Assembly (NCBI RefSeq): GCF_012027635.1
Contig: NZ_SNUS01000001.1
Location: 806,001 to 870,000, forward strand
Length of the DNA stretch: 64,000 nucleotides
Direction of reading: 5' to 3'
DNA from: Thermococcus sp. 21S9
GTDB lineage: Archaea > Methanobacteriota_B > Thermococci > Thermococcales > Thermococcaceae
The first letter of the stretch is position 1, and the number at the start of each line of letters is the position of its first letter. Made by a program: the position numbers and the translations under genes. This document shows positions 30,707 through 39,813 of the stretch, one piece after another. The notes below the pieces were generated by a model that was given only the letters and a program-made list of their open reading frames with translations, was not told where the DNA came from and did not search any database.

Positions 30707-30720
30707 AAATGTGTACATTT
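30707..30720. promoter_or_regulatory. Inverted repeat upstream of the permease promoter
   Basis: AAATGT-GT-ACATTT lies about 20 nt upstream of the TATA-like ctatttaaac (30740-30749). This is a position used by archaeal activators; the binding factor is unknown. Confidence 0.35.
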
Positions 30721-30739
30721 GTGCTCGTTTTGGGGAAAA

Positions 30740-30749
30740 CTATTTAAAC
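30740..30749 (+). promoter_or_regulatory. TATA box of the permease/ATPase genes
   Basis: The sequence ctatttaaac predicts transcription from about 30773. The permease start at 30814 is therefore real, and the longer frame from 30769 is not used. Confidence 0.55.
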
Positions 30750-30813
30750 TTTAACTGGCACGTAAAAGTTGACTTCATGGAGAGCCAGTAGTATCGTTGC
30801 TGGAGGGGATAGA

Positions 30814-31854
30814 ATGGGGATGAGCTTTGGAAAGTACGTGGCGTACCGTCTGGTAAACGCTGTGATAATCCTCTTCCTGGCGGTTCTACTGATGTCCGCC
30901 CTCTTCACGAAACTCGCGACAATCCAGTTGACTGACCAGGTAAACTCCGAGGTTCAGCAGTGGGTTAGAAGCTACACCCAGACCCACCACGAGAAGCCCA
31001 CCGAACAGATGATTGAACAGTACAAGCAGTCCAGGATTCACTACTACCACCTTGACCAGCCGTACTGGAAGCGGACGTGGGAATACGCGATAAATACGTT
31101 CACGTTCCATTGGGGTCAATCGTTCCAGAAGGTGTTTGGAACGACGGTCATAGTTGACCAGATTAAGACCGCCCTCGCAAGGACAATACTCCTGTTCACG
31201 ACGGCTGAAATCCTGGTTATCATAATCGGTCTTGCACTCGGTATCAAGAGCGCCCGCAGTCCAGGAAGCCTGCTCGACAGAACGATATCCATCCTGGCAA
31301 TGGTCACCACGAGCCTTCCGATGTGGTGGCTTGGAATGCTCATGATACTTATCTTCGTCGTCTACCTCGGCTGGCTACCAATAACCCTGTACTCGCAGGT
31401 TGAAGTCTCAGGCTGGACCAACATACTCAAGAAGATGAGCCTCCCGGTTCTCACCATAGTCATAAACCTCTTCGGTGGCTGGGCCTGGACCACAAGAAAC
31501 ATCATGATTGGAACCATGCAGGAAGACTTCATCATGGTTGCGAGGGCCAAGGGTGTTCCGGAGAGGAAGATTATCTACGGCCACGCCCTCAAGGCAGCCG
31601 CTCCGCCGATTATCACCATGGTCATCTTCGGTCTCATAGGCTCCCTTGGTGGTGCTATAATCACGGAGATAGTCTTCAACTGGCCGGGAATGGGACGTCT
31701 CTACTACGAAGCACTCCAGCTCAACGCAGTTAAGACCATGATGGCACTGAACTACATGTTCGCAATGATGACCGTCTTCTCGATGGTGCTTGCGGACATA
31801 CTGTACGCGTACCTCGACCCGAGGGTCAGGATTGGTGCCGCTGCCCGCTCGTGA
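30814..31854 (+). CDS. Oligopeptide ABC permease, DppB-like
   Basis: This 346-residue inner permease has a first helix at about residues 12-31, an extracytoplasmic loop to about 110, and five more helices. The ATPase loop is DFIMVARAKGVPERKIIYGHALK, and the tail YLDPRVRIG is typical of DppB. The ATG follows TGGAGGGGATAGA. It is the first gene of the transporter unit permease-permease-ATPase-ATPase, with 10-nt spacing to the next gene. Together with the upstream binding protein it forms a full peptide (or, in Thermococcales, sometimes oligosaccharide) importer. Confidence 0.92.
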   Translation: MGMSFGKYVAYRLVNAVIILFLAVLLMSALFTKLATIQLTDQVNSEVQQWVRSYTQTHHEKPTEQMIEQYKQSRIHYYHLDQPYWKRTWEYAINTFTFHWGQSFQKVFGTTVIVDQIKTALARTILLFTTAEILVIIIGLALGIKSARSPGSLLDRTISILAMVTTSLPMWWLGMLMILIFVVYLGWLPITLYSQVEVSGWTNILKKMSLPVLTIVINLFGGWAWTTRNIMIGTMQEDFIMVARAKGVPERKIIYGHALKAAAPPIITMVIFGLIGSLGGAIITEIVFNWPGMGRLYYEALQLNAVKTMMALNYMFAMMTVFSMVLADILYAYLDPRVRIGAAARS

Positions 31855-31864
31855 GGTGGTGTAA

Positions 31865-33409
31865 ATGAGATGGGTTGATTTCAAGGACAGCGTCAAGAGG
31901 TTTTGGAGCGATTTCAAGCACCAGAAGAGTGGAATGTTCGGATTATTTTTCCTCATAGTCCTCATAGTCCTTGCAATCGCCGCTCCTTACATTACAAGTC
32001 CAAACATACCCAAGGAGTGGCAGACCGGAACCGCGTGGATTACCAACCCAAAGAACGCGCCTCCCTCCTGGGAGAACTACTTCACAAGCGAGAAGAGGGC
32101 CACTCAGGTTGAGTACACCGAGAAGAACCTGCACATAGTGAAGACCGAGAACGGCAGTTACACGGTTTACAAGATGACGTTCACGTACGATATGAACTAT
32201 GATGTACCGCCCAAGGACATAGTCATTACCGGACTCAACTCCACCGCCACCAAGCCCCAGGACAACCCTGTCGTTACGATGTACGTTGAGAGACCCAAAG
32301 AGGACGGCCTCAAGTACAACACCATGATGCTCCTCCACAACACCCAGCTTCCGTCAAGCGGTGTCATCCAGCTCGCCTACACCCAGCAGGTTAAGAGCCT
32401 CATATTCTACTGGCTCTACGAGAACGGTGTCTTCAAGATTCCGATGCAACTCCCGGACAGCCTCCCGATGGACATGAAGCTCATGTACCTCACCCAGCAG
32501 ATTCAGATGAACTCCACCCTCTACGGTTACTTCCAGTCGATGGACCCGATGAGGGTCATCTTCGGTAAGATGACCGACAACGGAAAGCTCCGCCCGCTCG
32601 ACCAGATAATAAACTCACCCGAGCCCCTCAAGGGAACCTACAAGTTCACCATAGTTATCACCGCCCCGAGTTACGTTAAGGTTGACTTCAGCAACTTCAA
32701 GGTTGCAATGGTCGGTAGAACTTATGGTCTCCTTGGAACCGACCAGTATGGAAGGCCCATAGCCATAGGCCTCCTCTGGGGTATCCGCGTTGCCCTTGCG
32801 ATTGGTATATCGGTTTCAGTCAGTACCGTCCTCATCGGAATCCTCGTTGGAGTTACGAGCGCATACCTTGGAGGATGGGCGGACGAGGCAATACAGAGGT
32901 TCACCGAGTTCATGATGACCCTGCCGGTGCTTCCGATGCTCATCCTGCTTTCGCTGTACTTCGGAGGCAGGATTTCGCTCAAACAGCTTGTCTTCATCCT
33001 GGTGCTCTTCGGATGGATGGGAACCACCAAGGTCGCGAGGAGTATGGCGCTCCAGATTAAGGAGCAGACCTACGTTGAGGCGGCGAGGGCCCTCGGTGCG
33101 AGCACCGGAAGGATAGTCTTCAAGCACATAGTTCCACAGCTCCTCCCGTACGCGTTCGCAAGCATAGCCCTCAGCGTTCCGGGAGCTATCCTCAGTGAGG
33201 CCGGTCTGAGTTTCCTTGGCCTTACGAGCAACAACATGATTACCTGGGGTCAGATGCTCAACAACGCCAACGCCAACGGTGCTACACTCAACGGCTACTG
33301 GTGGCAGGTCATTCCGCCCGGACTGGCAATAGCCTTCGTCGGACTGATATTCGTCCTGATTGGTGTCTCGCTCGACACCGTGCTCAACCCGAGGCTCAAG
33401 CGCGCGTGA
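31865..33409 (+). CDS. Oligopeptide ABC permease, DppC-like, with large extracytoplasmic domain
   Basis: This 514-residue permease has a helix at about 25-45, followed by some 240 extracytoplasmic residues (TM1-TM2 insert, much longer than in bacterial DppC of about 300 residues). The LLGTDQYGRPIAIGLLWG motif and five helices follow. The EAA loop is canonical (TYVEAARALGASTGRIVFKHIVPQ), which marks it as a well-coupled permease. ATG follows GAGGTGGTGTAA. The insert probably contacts the binding protein. Confidence 0.92.
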   Translation: MRWVDFKDSVKRFWSDFKHQKSGMFGLFFLIVLIVLAIAAPYITSPNIPKEWQTGTAWITNPKNAPPSWENYFTSEKRATQVEYTEKNLHIVKTENGSYTVYKMTFTYDMNYDVPPKDIVITGLNSTATKPQDNPVVTMYVERPKEDGLKYNTMMLLHNTQLPSSGVIQLAYTQQVKSLIFYWLYENGVFKIPMQLPDSLPMDMKLMYLTQQIQMNSTLYGYFQSMDPMRVIFGKMTDNGKLRPLDQIINSPEPLKGTYKFTIVITAPSYVKVDFSNFKVAMVGRTYGLLGTDQYGRPIAIGLLWGIRVALAIGISVSVSTVLIGILVGVTSAYLGGWADEAIQRFTEFMMTLPVLPMLILLSLYFGGRISLKQLVFILVLFGWMGTTKVARSMALQIKEQTYVEAARALGASTGRIVFKHIVPQLLPYAFASIALSVPGAILSEAGLSFLGLTSNNMITWGQMLNNANANGATLNGYWWQVIPPGLAIAFVGLIFVLIGVSLDTVLNPRLKRA

Positions 33410-33419
33410 GGTGGTTTAG

Positions 33420-34379
33420 ATGACTAAGAACGTCCTTGAAGTTAGGAACCTCAAGATGTATTACTTCACCAGCAAGGGTGTCGTCAAGGCCGTTGACAAC
33501 ATCAGCTTCGACCTCAAGAAGGGAGAAGTGCTTGGACTTGCCGGAGAAAGTGGATGTGGCAAGTCCTCCCTTGGTTTTACCCTTTTGGGTATGCCCACCC
33601 CGCCAGGAAAGATAGTCGACGGAAGCATCAAGATTGACGGCAGGGAGATAGTCGGTCTCCCCGAGGACGTCCTCAGAAGGGAAATCCGCTGGCAGAAGAT
33701 TTCGATGATATTCCAGGGAGCAATGAACGCCCTCAACCCGGTTTACACCATCGGCTTCCAGATGACCGAGCCCCTCATATACCACAAGGGCATGAAGCAG
33801 GAGGAGGCCCTTGACAGGGCCCAGAAGTACCTTGAGCTCGTCGGTCTTGACCCGGAGATAGTCTACCGCTACCCCCACGAGCTCTCGGGTGGTATGAAAC
33901 AGCGTGTCGTCATTGCCATGGCCCTCCTCATGGAACCGAGCGTCGTCATAGCGGACGAGCCGACGACGGCCCTTGACGTTATCGTCCAGGCGCAGATTAT
34001 CAACCTCATGAAGAGGCTCAAGAAGGAACTCAACCTCTCGATGATATTCATCACCCACGACCTCAGTATCCTTGCAGAGATTAGCGACAAGGTCGCCATC
34101 ATGTACGCGGGTAAGATAATCGAGATTGGAGACAGCGAGAAGATTTACTACGAGCCGGCCCACCCGTACACCCAGAAGCTCCTCGCGGCAATACCGAGGC
34201 TTCACGAGGACGTTGAGAGGCTCGAATTCATCCCAGGACAGCCACCCAACCTCATCAACCCGCCGAAGGGCTGTCGCTTCCACCCGAGGTGCCCCTACGC
34301 GATGGACGTTTGTAAGGAGCAGGAGCCCGAGCTGAAGGAGATTGATAAGGACCACTACGCGGCATGCTGGTTGCTGTGA
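33420..34379 (+). CDS. Oligopeptide ABC ATPase, DppD-like
   Basis: This 319-residue ATPase energises the transporter from the cytoplasmic face. Walker A is GESGCGKSS, the signature LSGGMKQR, and Walker B VVIADEPTTALD. The Opp/Dpp-specific C-terminal extension carries the Cys motif GCRFHPRCPYAMDVC, which in some homologues binds an iron-sulfur cluster. It starts 10 nt after the permease behind GAGGTGGTTTAG and ends 10 nt before the second ATPase gene. Confidence 0.95.
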   Translation: MTKNVLEVRNLKMYYFTSKGVVKAVDNISFDLKKGEVLGLAGESGCGKSSLGFTLLGMPTPPGKIVDGSIKIDGREIVGLPEDVLRREIRWQKISMIFQGAMNALNPVYTIGFQMTEPLIYHKGMKQEEALDRAQKYLELVGLDPEIVYRYPHELSGGMKQRVVIAMALLMEPSVVIADEPTTALDVIVQAQIINLMKRLKKELNLSMIFITHDLSILAEISDKVAIMYAGKIIEIGDSEKIYYEPAHPYTQKLLAAIPRLHEDVERLEFIPGQPPNLINPPKGCRFHPRCPYAMDVCKEQEPELKEIDKDHYAACWLL

Positions 34380-34389
34380 GGTGTTGAGA

Positions 34390-35397
34390 ATGGCCGAGCC
34401 GATACTCAAGGTTGAAAACCTCAAGAAGTACTTCCCGCTCAAGAGGGGCTTCCTCGCCGGTCTGCGCGGTGAGCCTCAGCGCTTCGTTCACGCGGTTGAC
34501 GGAGTCAGCTTTGAAATCTACAAACAGCAGGTCTTTGCACTCGTCGGTGAGAGTGGCTGTGGTAAGTCCACCACAGGAAGGCTCATAGTCAAGCTCCTCG
34601 AACCGACCGACGGTAAGATTTACCTGGAGGGCGAGGACGTCACCGAGATTAAGACCAAGGAGGAAATCCTTGCCTACAGAAGGAAGGTTCAGATGATATT
34701 CCAGGACCCGTTCGCCTCACTCAACCCGCGTTTCAGGATTTTCGACGTCCTTGAAGAGCCCCTCCTCATTCACGGCATCGGTGAGACCAGGGCCGAGCGT
34801 GAGGAGCTCATCTACAAGGCCCTTGAGATGGTCAAAATAACGCCTCCGGAAGAGTACGTCGGCAGGTTCCCGCACATGCTCTCCGGTGGACAGAGACAGC
34901 GTGTCGCTATTGCAAGGGCCCTCATCCTGAACCCGACGTTCATCGTTGCGGATGAGCCTGTGTCGATGCTTGACGTGTCGATTCGTGCGGAGATTCTCGA
35001 GCTCATGAAGAACCTCAAGGACAAGATGGGCGTTACCTACCTCTACATTACCCACGACATGTCAACGGCAAGGTACTTCGCTGACTGGATGGCGGTCATG
35101 TACCTCGGTAGAATCGTCGAAATGGGCCCTGCTGAGAAGGTCATTGACAACCCGCTCCACCCGTACACCAGGGCGTTGCTGGCGGCGGTTCCCGAGCCGA
35201 AGCCCGAGAGGAGAAACGTCATCAAGGAGCTCCCGATTAAGGGTGAGGTCCCGAGCGCCGTCAACATTCCGCCGGGATGCAGGTTCCACCCGAGGTGTAT
35301 CTACGCCAAGAAGGGCCTCTGTGACGTTGAACACCCGAAGCTTATCGAGTACGAGCACAACCACTGGGCAGAGTGCCACCTCGTTGGCAAGTTCTGA
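34390..35397 (+). CDS. Oligopeptide ABC ATPase, DppF-like
   Basis: This 335-residue second ATPase of the heterodimer has Walker A GESGCGKSTTGR, signature LSGGQRQR and Walker B FIVADEPVSMLD. The C-terminal Cys motif is GCRFHPRCIYAKKGLC. The ATG at 34390 follows GAGGTGTTGAGA; the upstream frame from 34342 overlaps dppD and lacks a ribosome binding site. A cctttcttttttc run after the stop looks like a terminator, although the next small gene starts only 27 nt later. Confidence 0.95.
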   Translation: MAEPILKVENLKKYFPLKRGFLAGLRGEPQRFVHAVDGVSFEIYKQQVFALVGESGCGKSTTGRLIVKLLEPTDGKIYLEGEDVTEIKTKEEILAYRRKVQMIFQDPFASLNPRFRIFDVLEEPLLIHGIGETRAEREELIYKALEMVKITPPEEYVGRFPHMLSGGQRQRVAIARALILNPTFIVADEPVSMLDVSIRAEILELMKNLKDKMGVTYLYITHDMSTARYFADWMAVMYLGRIVEMGPAEKVIDNPLHPYTRALLAAVPEPKPERRNVIKELPIKGEVPSAVNIPPGCRFHPRCIYAKKGLCDVEHPKLIEYEHNHWAECHLVGKF

Positions 35398-35424
35398 CCC
35401 CTTTCTTTTTTCTCGGTGATGCCC

Positions 35425-35895
35425 ATGAACGAAGCCCTCAAAGTGTTTCTGAACTCAAGGCTTGTTATGGCAGGCTTCATAATGATACTGCTCGCCATGG
35501 TTCTGTCTGCAATAGCCGTCTTCCAGACCGGACATCCTTCTTACTCCTCAAGCGGAACCCTCGGTCCAGGTAATCACACGCTCGGCAACGATACCTTTGA
35601 AGGCCACTACTTCTACTACAACAGGAGCCTGTCCCTCAGCTCGAAGAACGCAACAGTCCAGGTTTCGTGGGGCAACTTCACGGCCGTGTATAACATAACC
35701 GGAAACGCCACCTTCGTCCCGACCGACAGGCCCGAAGTAAGGGTTATTAACGGCACCGTCACCTACACATACAGGGCGAAGGCGATAAGCTACCCCTACT
35801 CCGACCTCGCAATACCCGCGGCAATCCTTGCCTTCGCCGGCACCGTTGTCCTGTGGGTTGGATACACCCACGCCCTCAGGGGGAAGAGGAAATGA
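35425..35895 (+). CDS. Small two-helix membrane protein, unknown function
   Basis: This 156-residue protein has helices at about residues 11-32 and 128-148, with about 90 residues between them on the outer side. The outer region is rich in Asn-X-Ser/Thr sequons (NHT, NRS, NAT, NIT, NGT), so it is probably glycosylated. The ending HALRGKRK is basic and cytoplasmic. ATG 35425 lies behind CGGTGATGCCC. Its stop overlaps the nadE start (ATGA). I do not recognise the family; the transporter operon upstream gives a weak hint of a surface role. Confidence 0.65.
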   Translation: MNEALKVFLNSRLVMAGFIMILLAMVLSAIAVFQTGHPSYSSSGTLGPGNHTLGNDTFEGHYFYYNRSLSLSSKNATVQVSWGNFTAVYNITGNATFVPTDRPEVRVINGTVTYTYRAKAISYPYSDLAIPAAILAFAGTVVLWVGYTHALRGKRK

Positions 35896-36656
35896 GGGAG
35901 CTTGACTACAACTCCGTCGTCGAGATAATCACGGCCTTTATCCGGGAGAAAGTGGACGAGGCGAGAGCGGAGGGCGTCGTGATAGGGATAAGCGGGGGCA
36001 TAGACAGCGCAACAACGGCTTACCTCGCGGTTAGGGCCCTCGGGAAGGAAAAAGTTCTCGGTCTAATAATGCCCTACTACCAGAACCGGGACGTTGAAGA
36101 CGCTAAACTGGTTTGCTCCTCCCTTGGAATCGAGTGCAGGGAGATAAACATAAGGCCCATCGTTGACTCGTTCGTTTCTCAGCTCGGCTTCCAGCCCGAC
36201 AAGAGGAGCCTCGGCAACATCATGGCGAGAACGAGGATGGTTCTCCTGTACGCCCACGCCAACGAGAGGAACCTCCTCGTCCTCGGAACCAGCAACAGGA
36301 GCGAGTTCCTCACCGGCTACTTCACCAAGTGGGGCGACGGGGCGAGCGACTACGCACCCCTCATAAACCTCTACAAGACCGAGGTCTGGGAAATAGCGAA
36401 GCTCGTCGGCGTTCCCGAGAGGATAATCGAGAAGAAACCCACCGCCGGCCTCTGGGAGGGCCAGACCGACGAAGACGAGCTTGGCATAAGCTACCGCCTC
36501 CTCGACGAAATCCTCTGGCGCCTCGTTGACCTGCTGAAGGACAAGGAAGAAATAGCCGAAGAACTTGGCATACCAATCGAGCGGGTCGAATACGTTGAGA
36601 ACCTCGTTAAGAGGAGCGAGCACAAGCGCCGTTTGCCACTGGGTCCGAGCTTCTGA
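35892..36656 (+). CDS. nadE: NH3-dependent NAD+ synthetase
   Basis: This 254-residue cytoplasmic enzyme converts deamido-NAD+, ATP and ammonia to NAD+. The PP-loop is [11 protein letters not shown] (about residues 34-44), and the family motif [20 protein letters not shown] is near 135-155. There is no glutaminase domain, so it uses free ammonia. The ATG overlaps the stop of the small membrane protein; the longer frame from 35853 runs back into that gene and was rejected. Confidence 0.95.
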   Translation: MRELDYNSVVEIITAFIREKVDEARAEGVVIGISGGIDSATTAYLAVRALGKEKVLGLIMPYYQNRDVEDAKLVCSSLGIECREINIRPIVDSFVSQLGFQPDKRSLGNIMARTRMVLLYAHANERNLLVLGTSNRSEFLTGYFTKWGDGASDYAPLINLYKTEVWEIAKLVGVPERIIEKKPTAGLWEGQTDEDELGISYRLLDEILWRLVDLLKDKEEIAEELGIPIERVEYVENLVKRSEHKRRLPLGPSF

Positions 36657-36665
36657 GGTGAGCCG

Positions 36666-37511
36666 ATGAGGCGCGGTTACCTTCTCGTTTTTCTTTCCGC
36701 TTCAATGTGGGGAACCCTGGGAATCTTCGCCACCTACATCTACCGCTACGGCGTCGATTCCTTCACGATGGTCTTCTGGCGCGTTCTCTTCGCTCTGATA
36801 ATTCTCGGAACCTACATCTCGCTCTTCCTGCGCGAGAACCCCTTCACGCGCGAGAAGCTGTGGTTCTACGCGGTTTACGGTCTCGTTGGAGTTTTCGCCT
36901 TCTACACCCTCTACTTCTACACCGTTAAAATCTCATCAGTTGGCTTCGCGGTTCTGCTCGTCTACACAGCCCCAGCTTTCTCGGTAATCCTCGGCAGGTT
37001 AATCTTCAAGGAGCCGGTGATAACCGAGAAGGCGATAGCCCTGGCGATGGTCCTTGCTGGAGTTCTCCTCGTCGCCGGCAACGTTGACTTCAACGTGAGC
37101 CACTTGGCCTTGCTGACCGGCATAGCGACCGGCTTCACCTACGCCCTCTACGGAGTCCTCGCCAAGTTCGGCGTCAGGAACGAGAGGCCCGAGAGGGTTC
37201 TCTTCATGACCCTGCTCTTCGGCCTGTTCTTCCTCGCCCCCTTCTCTAAGTTCTCCGTTCCGAGGGGGGCGATTCCCTACCTCCTCGGCCTGGCTTTCTT
37301 CCCGACGTTCCTCGGCTACACCCTCTACAACCACGCCCTTAAGGAGGTCGAGGTCAGCAGGGCCAGCATAGTTGCGACCGTTGAGCCGGTGGTGGCGATA
37401 GTTCTCGCGTACATTCTGTTCGGCGAGGCCCTAACGCCACTCCAGCTCCTCGGTGGGGCGCTCATAATAGGGGCATCAATCCTCGTGCACATGAGGGAGG
37501 GAAAGAACTGA
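36666..37511 (+). CDS. EamA-family (DMT) membrane transporter
   Basis: This 281-residue membrane protein has about ten helices in two repeated halves: residues 5-130 begin with SASMWGTLGIFATYI and the second half starts near 148. This is the drug/metabolite transporter fold (two EamA units). Substrates of this family range from amino acids to nucleotide precursors and cannot be read from sequence. The ATG follows GAGGTGAGCCG, 9 nt after nadE, so the two may be co-transcribed. It converges on glnA with a 7-nt gap. Confidence 0.88.
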   Translation: MRRGYLLVFLSASMWGTLGIFATYIYRYGVDSFTMVFWRVLFALIILGTYISLFLRENPFTREKLWFYAVYGLVGVFAFYTLYFYTVKISSVGFAVLLVYTAPAFSVILGRLIFKEPVITEKAIALAMVLAGVLLVAGNVDFNVSHLALLTGIATGFTYALYGVLAKFGVRNERPERVLFMTLLFGLFFLAPFSKFSVPRGAIPYLLGLAFFPTFLGYTLYNHALKEVEVSRASIVATVEPVVAIVLAYILFGEALTPLQLLGGALIIGASILVHMREGKN

Positions 37512-37518
37512 GAAGGGC

Positions 37519-38841
37519 TCAAACGTAGAAGTACCTCTCGAGCTCCCACTCGGTAACCTTCTTGGTTTCAAGCGGGAGTTCCCTGCTTTCGAGGTAGGCA
37601 ACGTACTCGCTCCACTCCCTTTCCTTGTAGGCGATGAAGTTATCGTAGGCCTCTCCGAGCGCCTCCCTGACAACCCTGTCCTTCTTCAGCTCCTCCAGCG
37701 CCTCTCCGAGGCTTCCAGGAAGGGTCTCGATTCCCGCTTTGGTCCTCTCCTCATCGCTCATCTCGTAGACGTTGGTCTCGACATAGGCCTCTGGCTCGAG
37801 TTTCCTCTTGATTCCGTCGAGTCCAGCCAGGAGTATCGCCGAGAAAGCCAGGTACGGGTTGGCGCTCGGGTCCGGACAGCGGTACTCTATCCTCGCCCCG
37901 TTGCCCCAGAAGGCCGGGACACGGATTAGCGCGCTCCTGTTCCTGTAGCCCCAGCTGATGTAGACCGGAGCCTCATAGCCCGGAACGAGACGCTTGTAGC
38001 TGTTCACGGTCGGGTTGGTCAGGGCCGTTAGTGCCTTCGCGTGTTCCAGTATTCCGGCTATGAAGTGCAAAGCGGTCTCGCTCAGCCCGTCCTCGCCGAT
38101 GAAGGCATTTTCTCCGTCCTTCCAGAGGCTTATGTGGAGGTGCATTCCGTTGCCGGGGTAGCCGTAGAGGGGCTTCGGCATGAAGGTGGCGTATAAACCG
38201 CGCATCTCGGCGATGGCCTTGACGACGTACTTGAAGCTCACGATGTTGTCGGCGGTCTTGAGGGCCTCGTCGTAGCGGAAGTCAATCTCGTGCTGGGCCT
38301 TTCCGACCTCGTGGTGGAGCACCTCCGGAACGAGGCCAAAGGCCGGCATGTAGAGGGCTATCTCCCTCCTCAGCTCTCTGGCCTTGTCGAGGGTTACGAG
38401 GTCGAAGTAGCCCCCGCTGTCGGGTATGTGGAGCTCCCAGGTTCCGTTCTTCTTGAAGAGGTAGAACTCCGGCTCCGGCCCGATGTATGCCTTGAAGCCG
38501 GCTTTCTCAAGCTTTTCAAGGGCCCTCCTGAGAACTCCCCTTGGGTCGGCCTTGTAGGGCTTCCCGTCCTTGTATATGTAGCCGTAGACCCTCGCTATGC
38601 CCTCCCAGGGAACCTCGGCGTAGGTGCTCGGGTCAGCCTTGAATATGAGGTCGCTGTCCTCTATGCCCTGGAACCCGGGAATCGAGGAGCCGTCGAAGGC
38701 TATGCCCTCCTCGACTGCCTCCTCGTACCTCGCTATCGGGACTTCCATTCCCTTTGGAACGCCGTTTATGTCAACGAATATGAGCTGGAGGAACCTCGGG
38801 CCCTTTGCGCTGACGCCGAGGAGCTTTGCACTTTCGTTCAT
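37519..38841 (-). CDS. glnA: Glutamine synthetase, type I
   Basis: This 440-residue enzyme makes glutamine from glutamate, ammonia and ATP in a cytoplasmic dodecamer. Motifs are in order: VDINGVPKG, FDGSSIPGF, EPEFYLF, the catalytic loop with NGMHLHISLW, and NPTVNSYKRLVPGYEAP. It is the short GSI-alpha form, without the adenylylation site and long insert of GSI-beta, so covalent regulation is not expected. ATG follows GGTGAGGAAAAA. A pair of direct repeats further upstream (38968-39023) may be operators. Confidence 0.97.
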   Translation of the reverse strand: MNESAKLLGVSAKGPRFLQLIFVDINGVPKGMEVPIARYEEAVEEGIAFDGSSIPGFQGIEDSDLIFKADPSTYAEVPWEGIARVYGYIYKDGKPYKADPRGVLRRALEKLEKAGFKAYIGPEPEFYLFKKNGTWELHIPDSGGYFDLVTLDKARELRREIALYMPAFGLVPEVLHHEVGKAQHEIDFRYDEALKTADNIVSFKYVVKAIAEMRGLYATFMPKPLYGYPGNGMHLHISLWKDGENAFIGEDGLSETALHFIAGILEHAKALTALTNPTVNSYKRLVPGYEAPVYISWGYRNRSALIRVPAFWGNGARIEYRCPDPSANPYLAFSAILLAGLDGIKRKLEPEAYVETNVYEMSDEERTKAGIETLPGSLGEALEELKKDRVVREALGEAYDNFIAYKEREWSEYVAYLESRELPLETKKVTEWELERYFYV

Positions 38842-38967
38842 TTTTTCCTCACCTCATTGTTTAAACGTTCAATTATTTCCGGCTACTACTGAACGAATAC
38901 ACCTAATTAACCCTTTCTCTTGAATTTTTGAATGCCTGACGAAAACGGGCCGGAGAGTTTCATCGTC

Positions 38968-39023
38968 TTGACATAATAATGGACATTTTTGGGTTGGTGA
39001 ATTGAACTTTTGACATTAAAATG
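38968..39023. promoter_or_regulatory. Two direct repeats between glnA and the UPF0216 gene
   Basis: TTGACATAATAATG (38968-38981) and TTGACATTAAAATG (39010-39023) match at 12 of 14 positions and start 42 nt apart, about four helical turns. They lie in the divergent promoter region, so a dimeric regulator could bind both on one face. Confidence 0.4.
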
Positions 39024-39064
39024 CCAAACAACGTTTATCTGCCCCGGCTCGAATTGACACCCGT

Positions 39065-39469
39065 ATGAACCCTGAAAACGCCCTCCTAAGGGAAATCTAT
39101 CGCATAAACAGCCACCTTCCTGCGAAGAGGCCAACCCTCGCCCAGCTCATATCTGACAGCGAGCCGTCTGTTAAGCTACGGGACGGAAGCGTGCACTCCT
39201 TCCGAAAAACAGAGCTCGAGAGGATTAAGGGTCTTCTTGACCCCGGCGACGAGGAGAAACTGCTCCTCCCGATAGTCCTTGAGATAGTGAGCGACTTCAG
39301 GGGCTACTTCAGAGTCAGGGGAAAGGTCGCGGTCAAGGTGATAGACAGGCTCCTCGGCTCCTACGACCCCCTTGACGAGCCCGAGGAGAGGCTTTACCCA
39401 AGGTACCTGCTCCCCAGGGTGAGGAGAGAGTTGCCGACGACCACAACCTACGCATTCATAGCGGAGTGA
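39065..39469 (+). CDS. UPF0216 (DUF61) family protein
   Basis: This 134-residue protein begins with LLREIYRINSHLPAKRPTLAQLI and contains VKLRDGSVHSF and RVRGKVAVKVIDRLLG. These are the conserved blocks of the archaeal UPF0216 family, for which no function is established. No membrane segment is present. A TATA-like cgtttatc at about 39031-39038 about 30 nt upstream suggests a leaderless ATG. It is followed by a small membrane protein gene with overlapping stop/start region, so the two form a short operon. Confidence 0.8.
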   Translation: MNPENALLREIYRINSHLPAKRPTLAQLISDSEPSVKLRDGSVHSFRKTELERIKGLLDPGDEEKLLLPIVLEIVSDFRGYFRVRGKVAVKVIDRLLGSYDPLDEPEERLYPRYLLPRVRRELPTTTTYAFIAE

Positions 39470-39474
39470 TGGGT

Positions 39475-39759
39475 ATGGACGACGACAGGAAGGTTTTCCT
39501 TAACTATCTCGCCTTTACCGTTCCCCACGTCACGGTTTTCGCCGGGGCGGTCTTTGGAATCCTCGTGCTCCTCGGCATAAAGACGTCGCTCGCCCTCGGA
39601 GTCTTCGCCCTCCTCTACGGGGTGATGCTCCTGGCCATAGCCCTCGTCGCTAGGGAGCACTTCTCCGGCCTGGGACTCTATCACCTTTACTTGGCGTTCT
39701 CCGTGTTTCTCCTGGTTACGGGCCTATTTCTGTTATATCGCGCCCTCGTGCACAGCTGA
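39475..39759 (+). CDS. Small three-helix membrane protein
   Basis: This protein of about 94 residues has hydrophobic segments near residues 12-32, 36-58 and 66-89 and an acidic N terminus (MDDDRKVF). I do not recognise the family. The start could be ATG 39469 or 39475; the second has better spacing from GGAGTGAT. It follows the UPF0216 gene by 5 nt. Confidence 0.6.
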   Translation: MDDDRKVFLNYLAFTVPHVTVFAGAVFGILVLLGIKTSLALGVFALLYGVMLLAIALVAREHFSGLGLYHLYLAFSVFLLVTGLFLLYRALVHS

Positions 39760-39771
39760 CGTCTGATGGGT

Positions 39772-39782
39772 AAGTTTAAATT
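39772..39782 (+). promoter_or_regulatory. TATA box of the surface protein gene
   Basis: The sequence agtttaaattc lies about 30 nt upstream of the GGGGTGGTG ribosome binding site and the GTG start at 39814. This rules out the earlier in-frame ATG at 39766. Confidence 0.55.
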
Positions 39783-39813
39783 CGAGGGCGCCTTATTATC
39801 TGGGGTGGTGATT

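Noticed and set aside
33396-34442. 348-residue antisense frame over the ATPase gene
   Set aside because: Shadow of the DppD-like gene, whose Walker and signature motifs are clear.
39766-39813. N-terminal extension of the surface protein
   Set aside because: The TATA box lies inside it, and the GTG at 39814 follows a ribosome binding site and begins a proper signal peptide.
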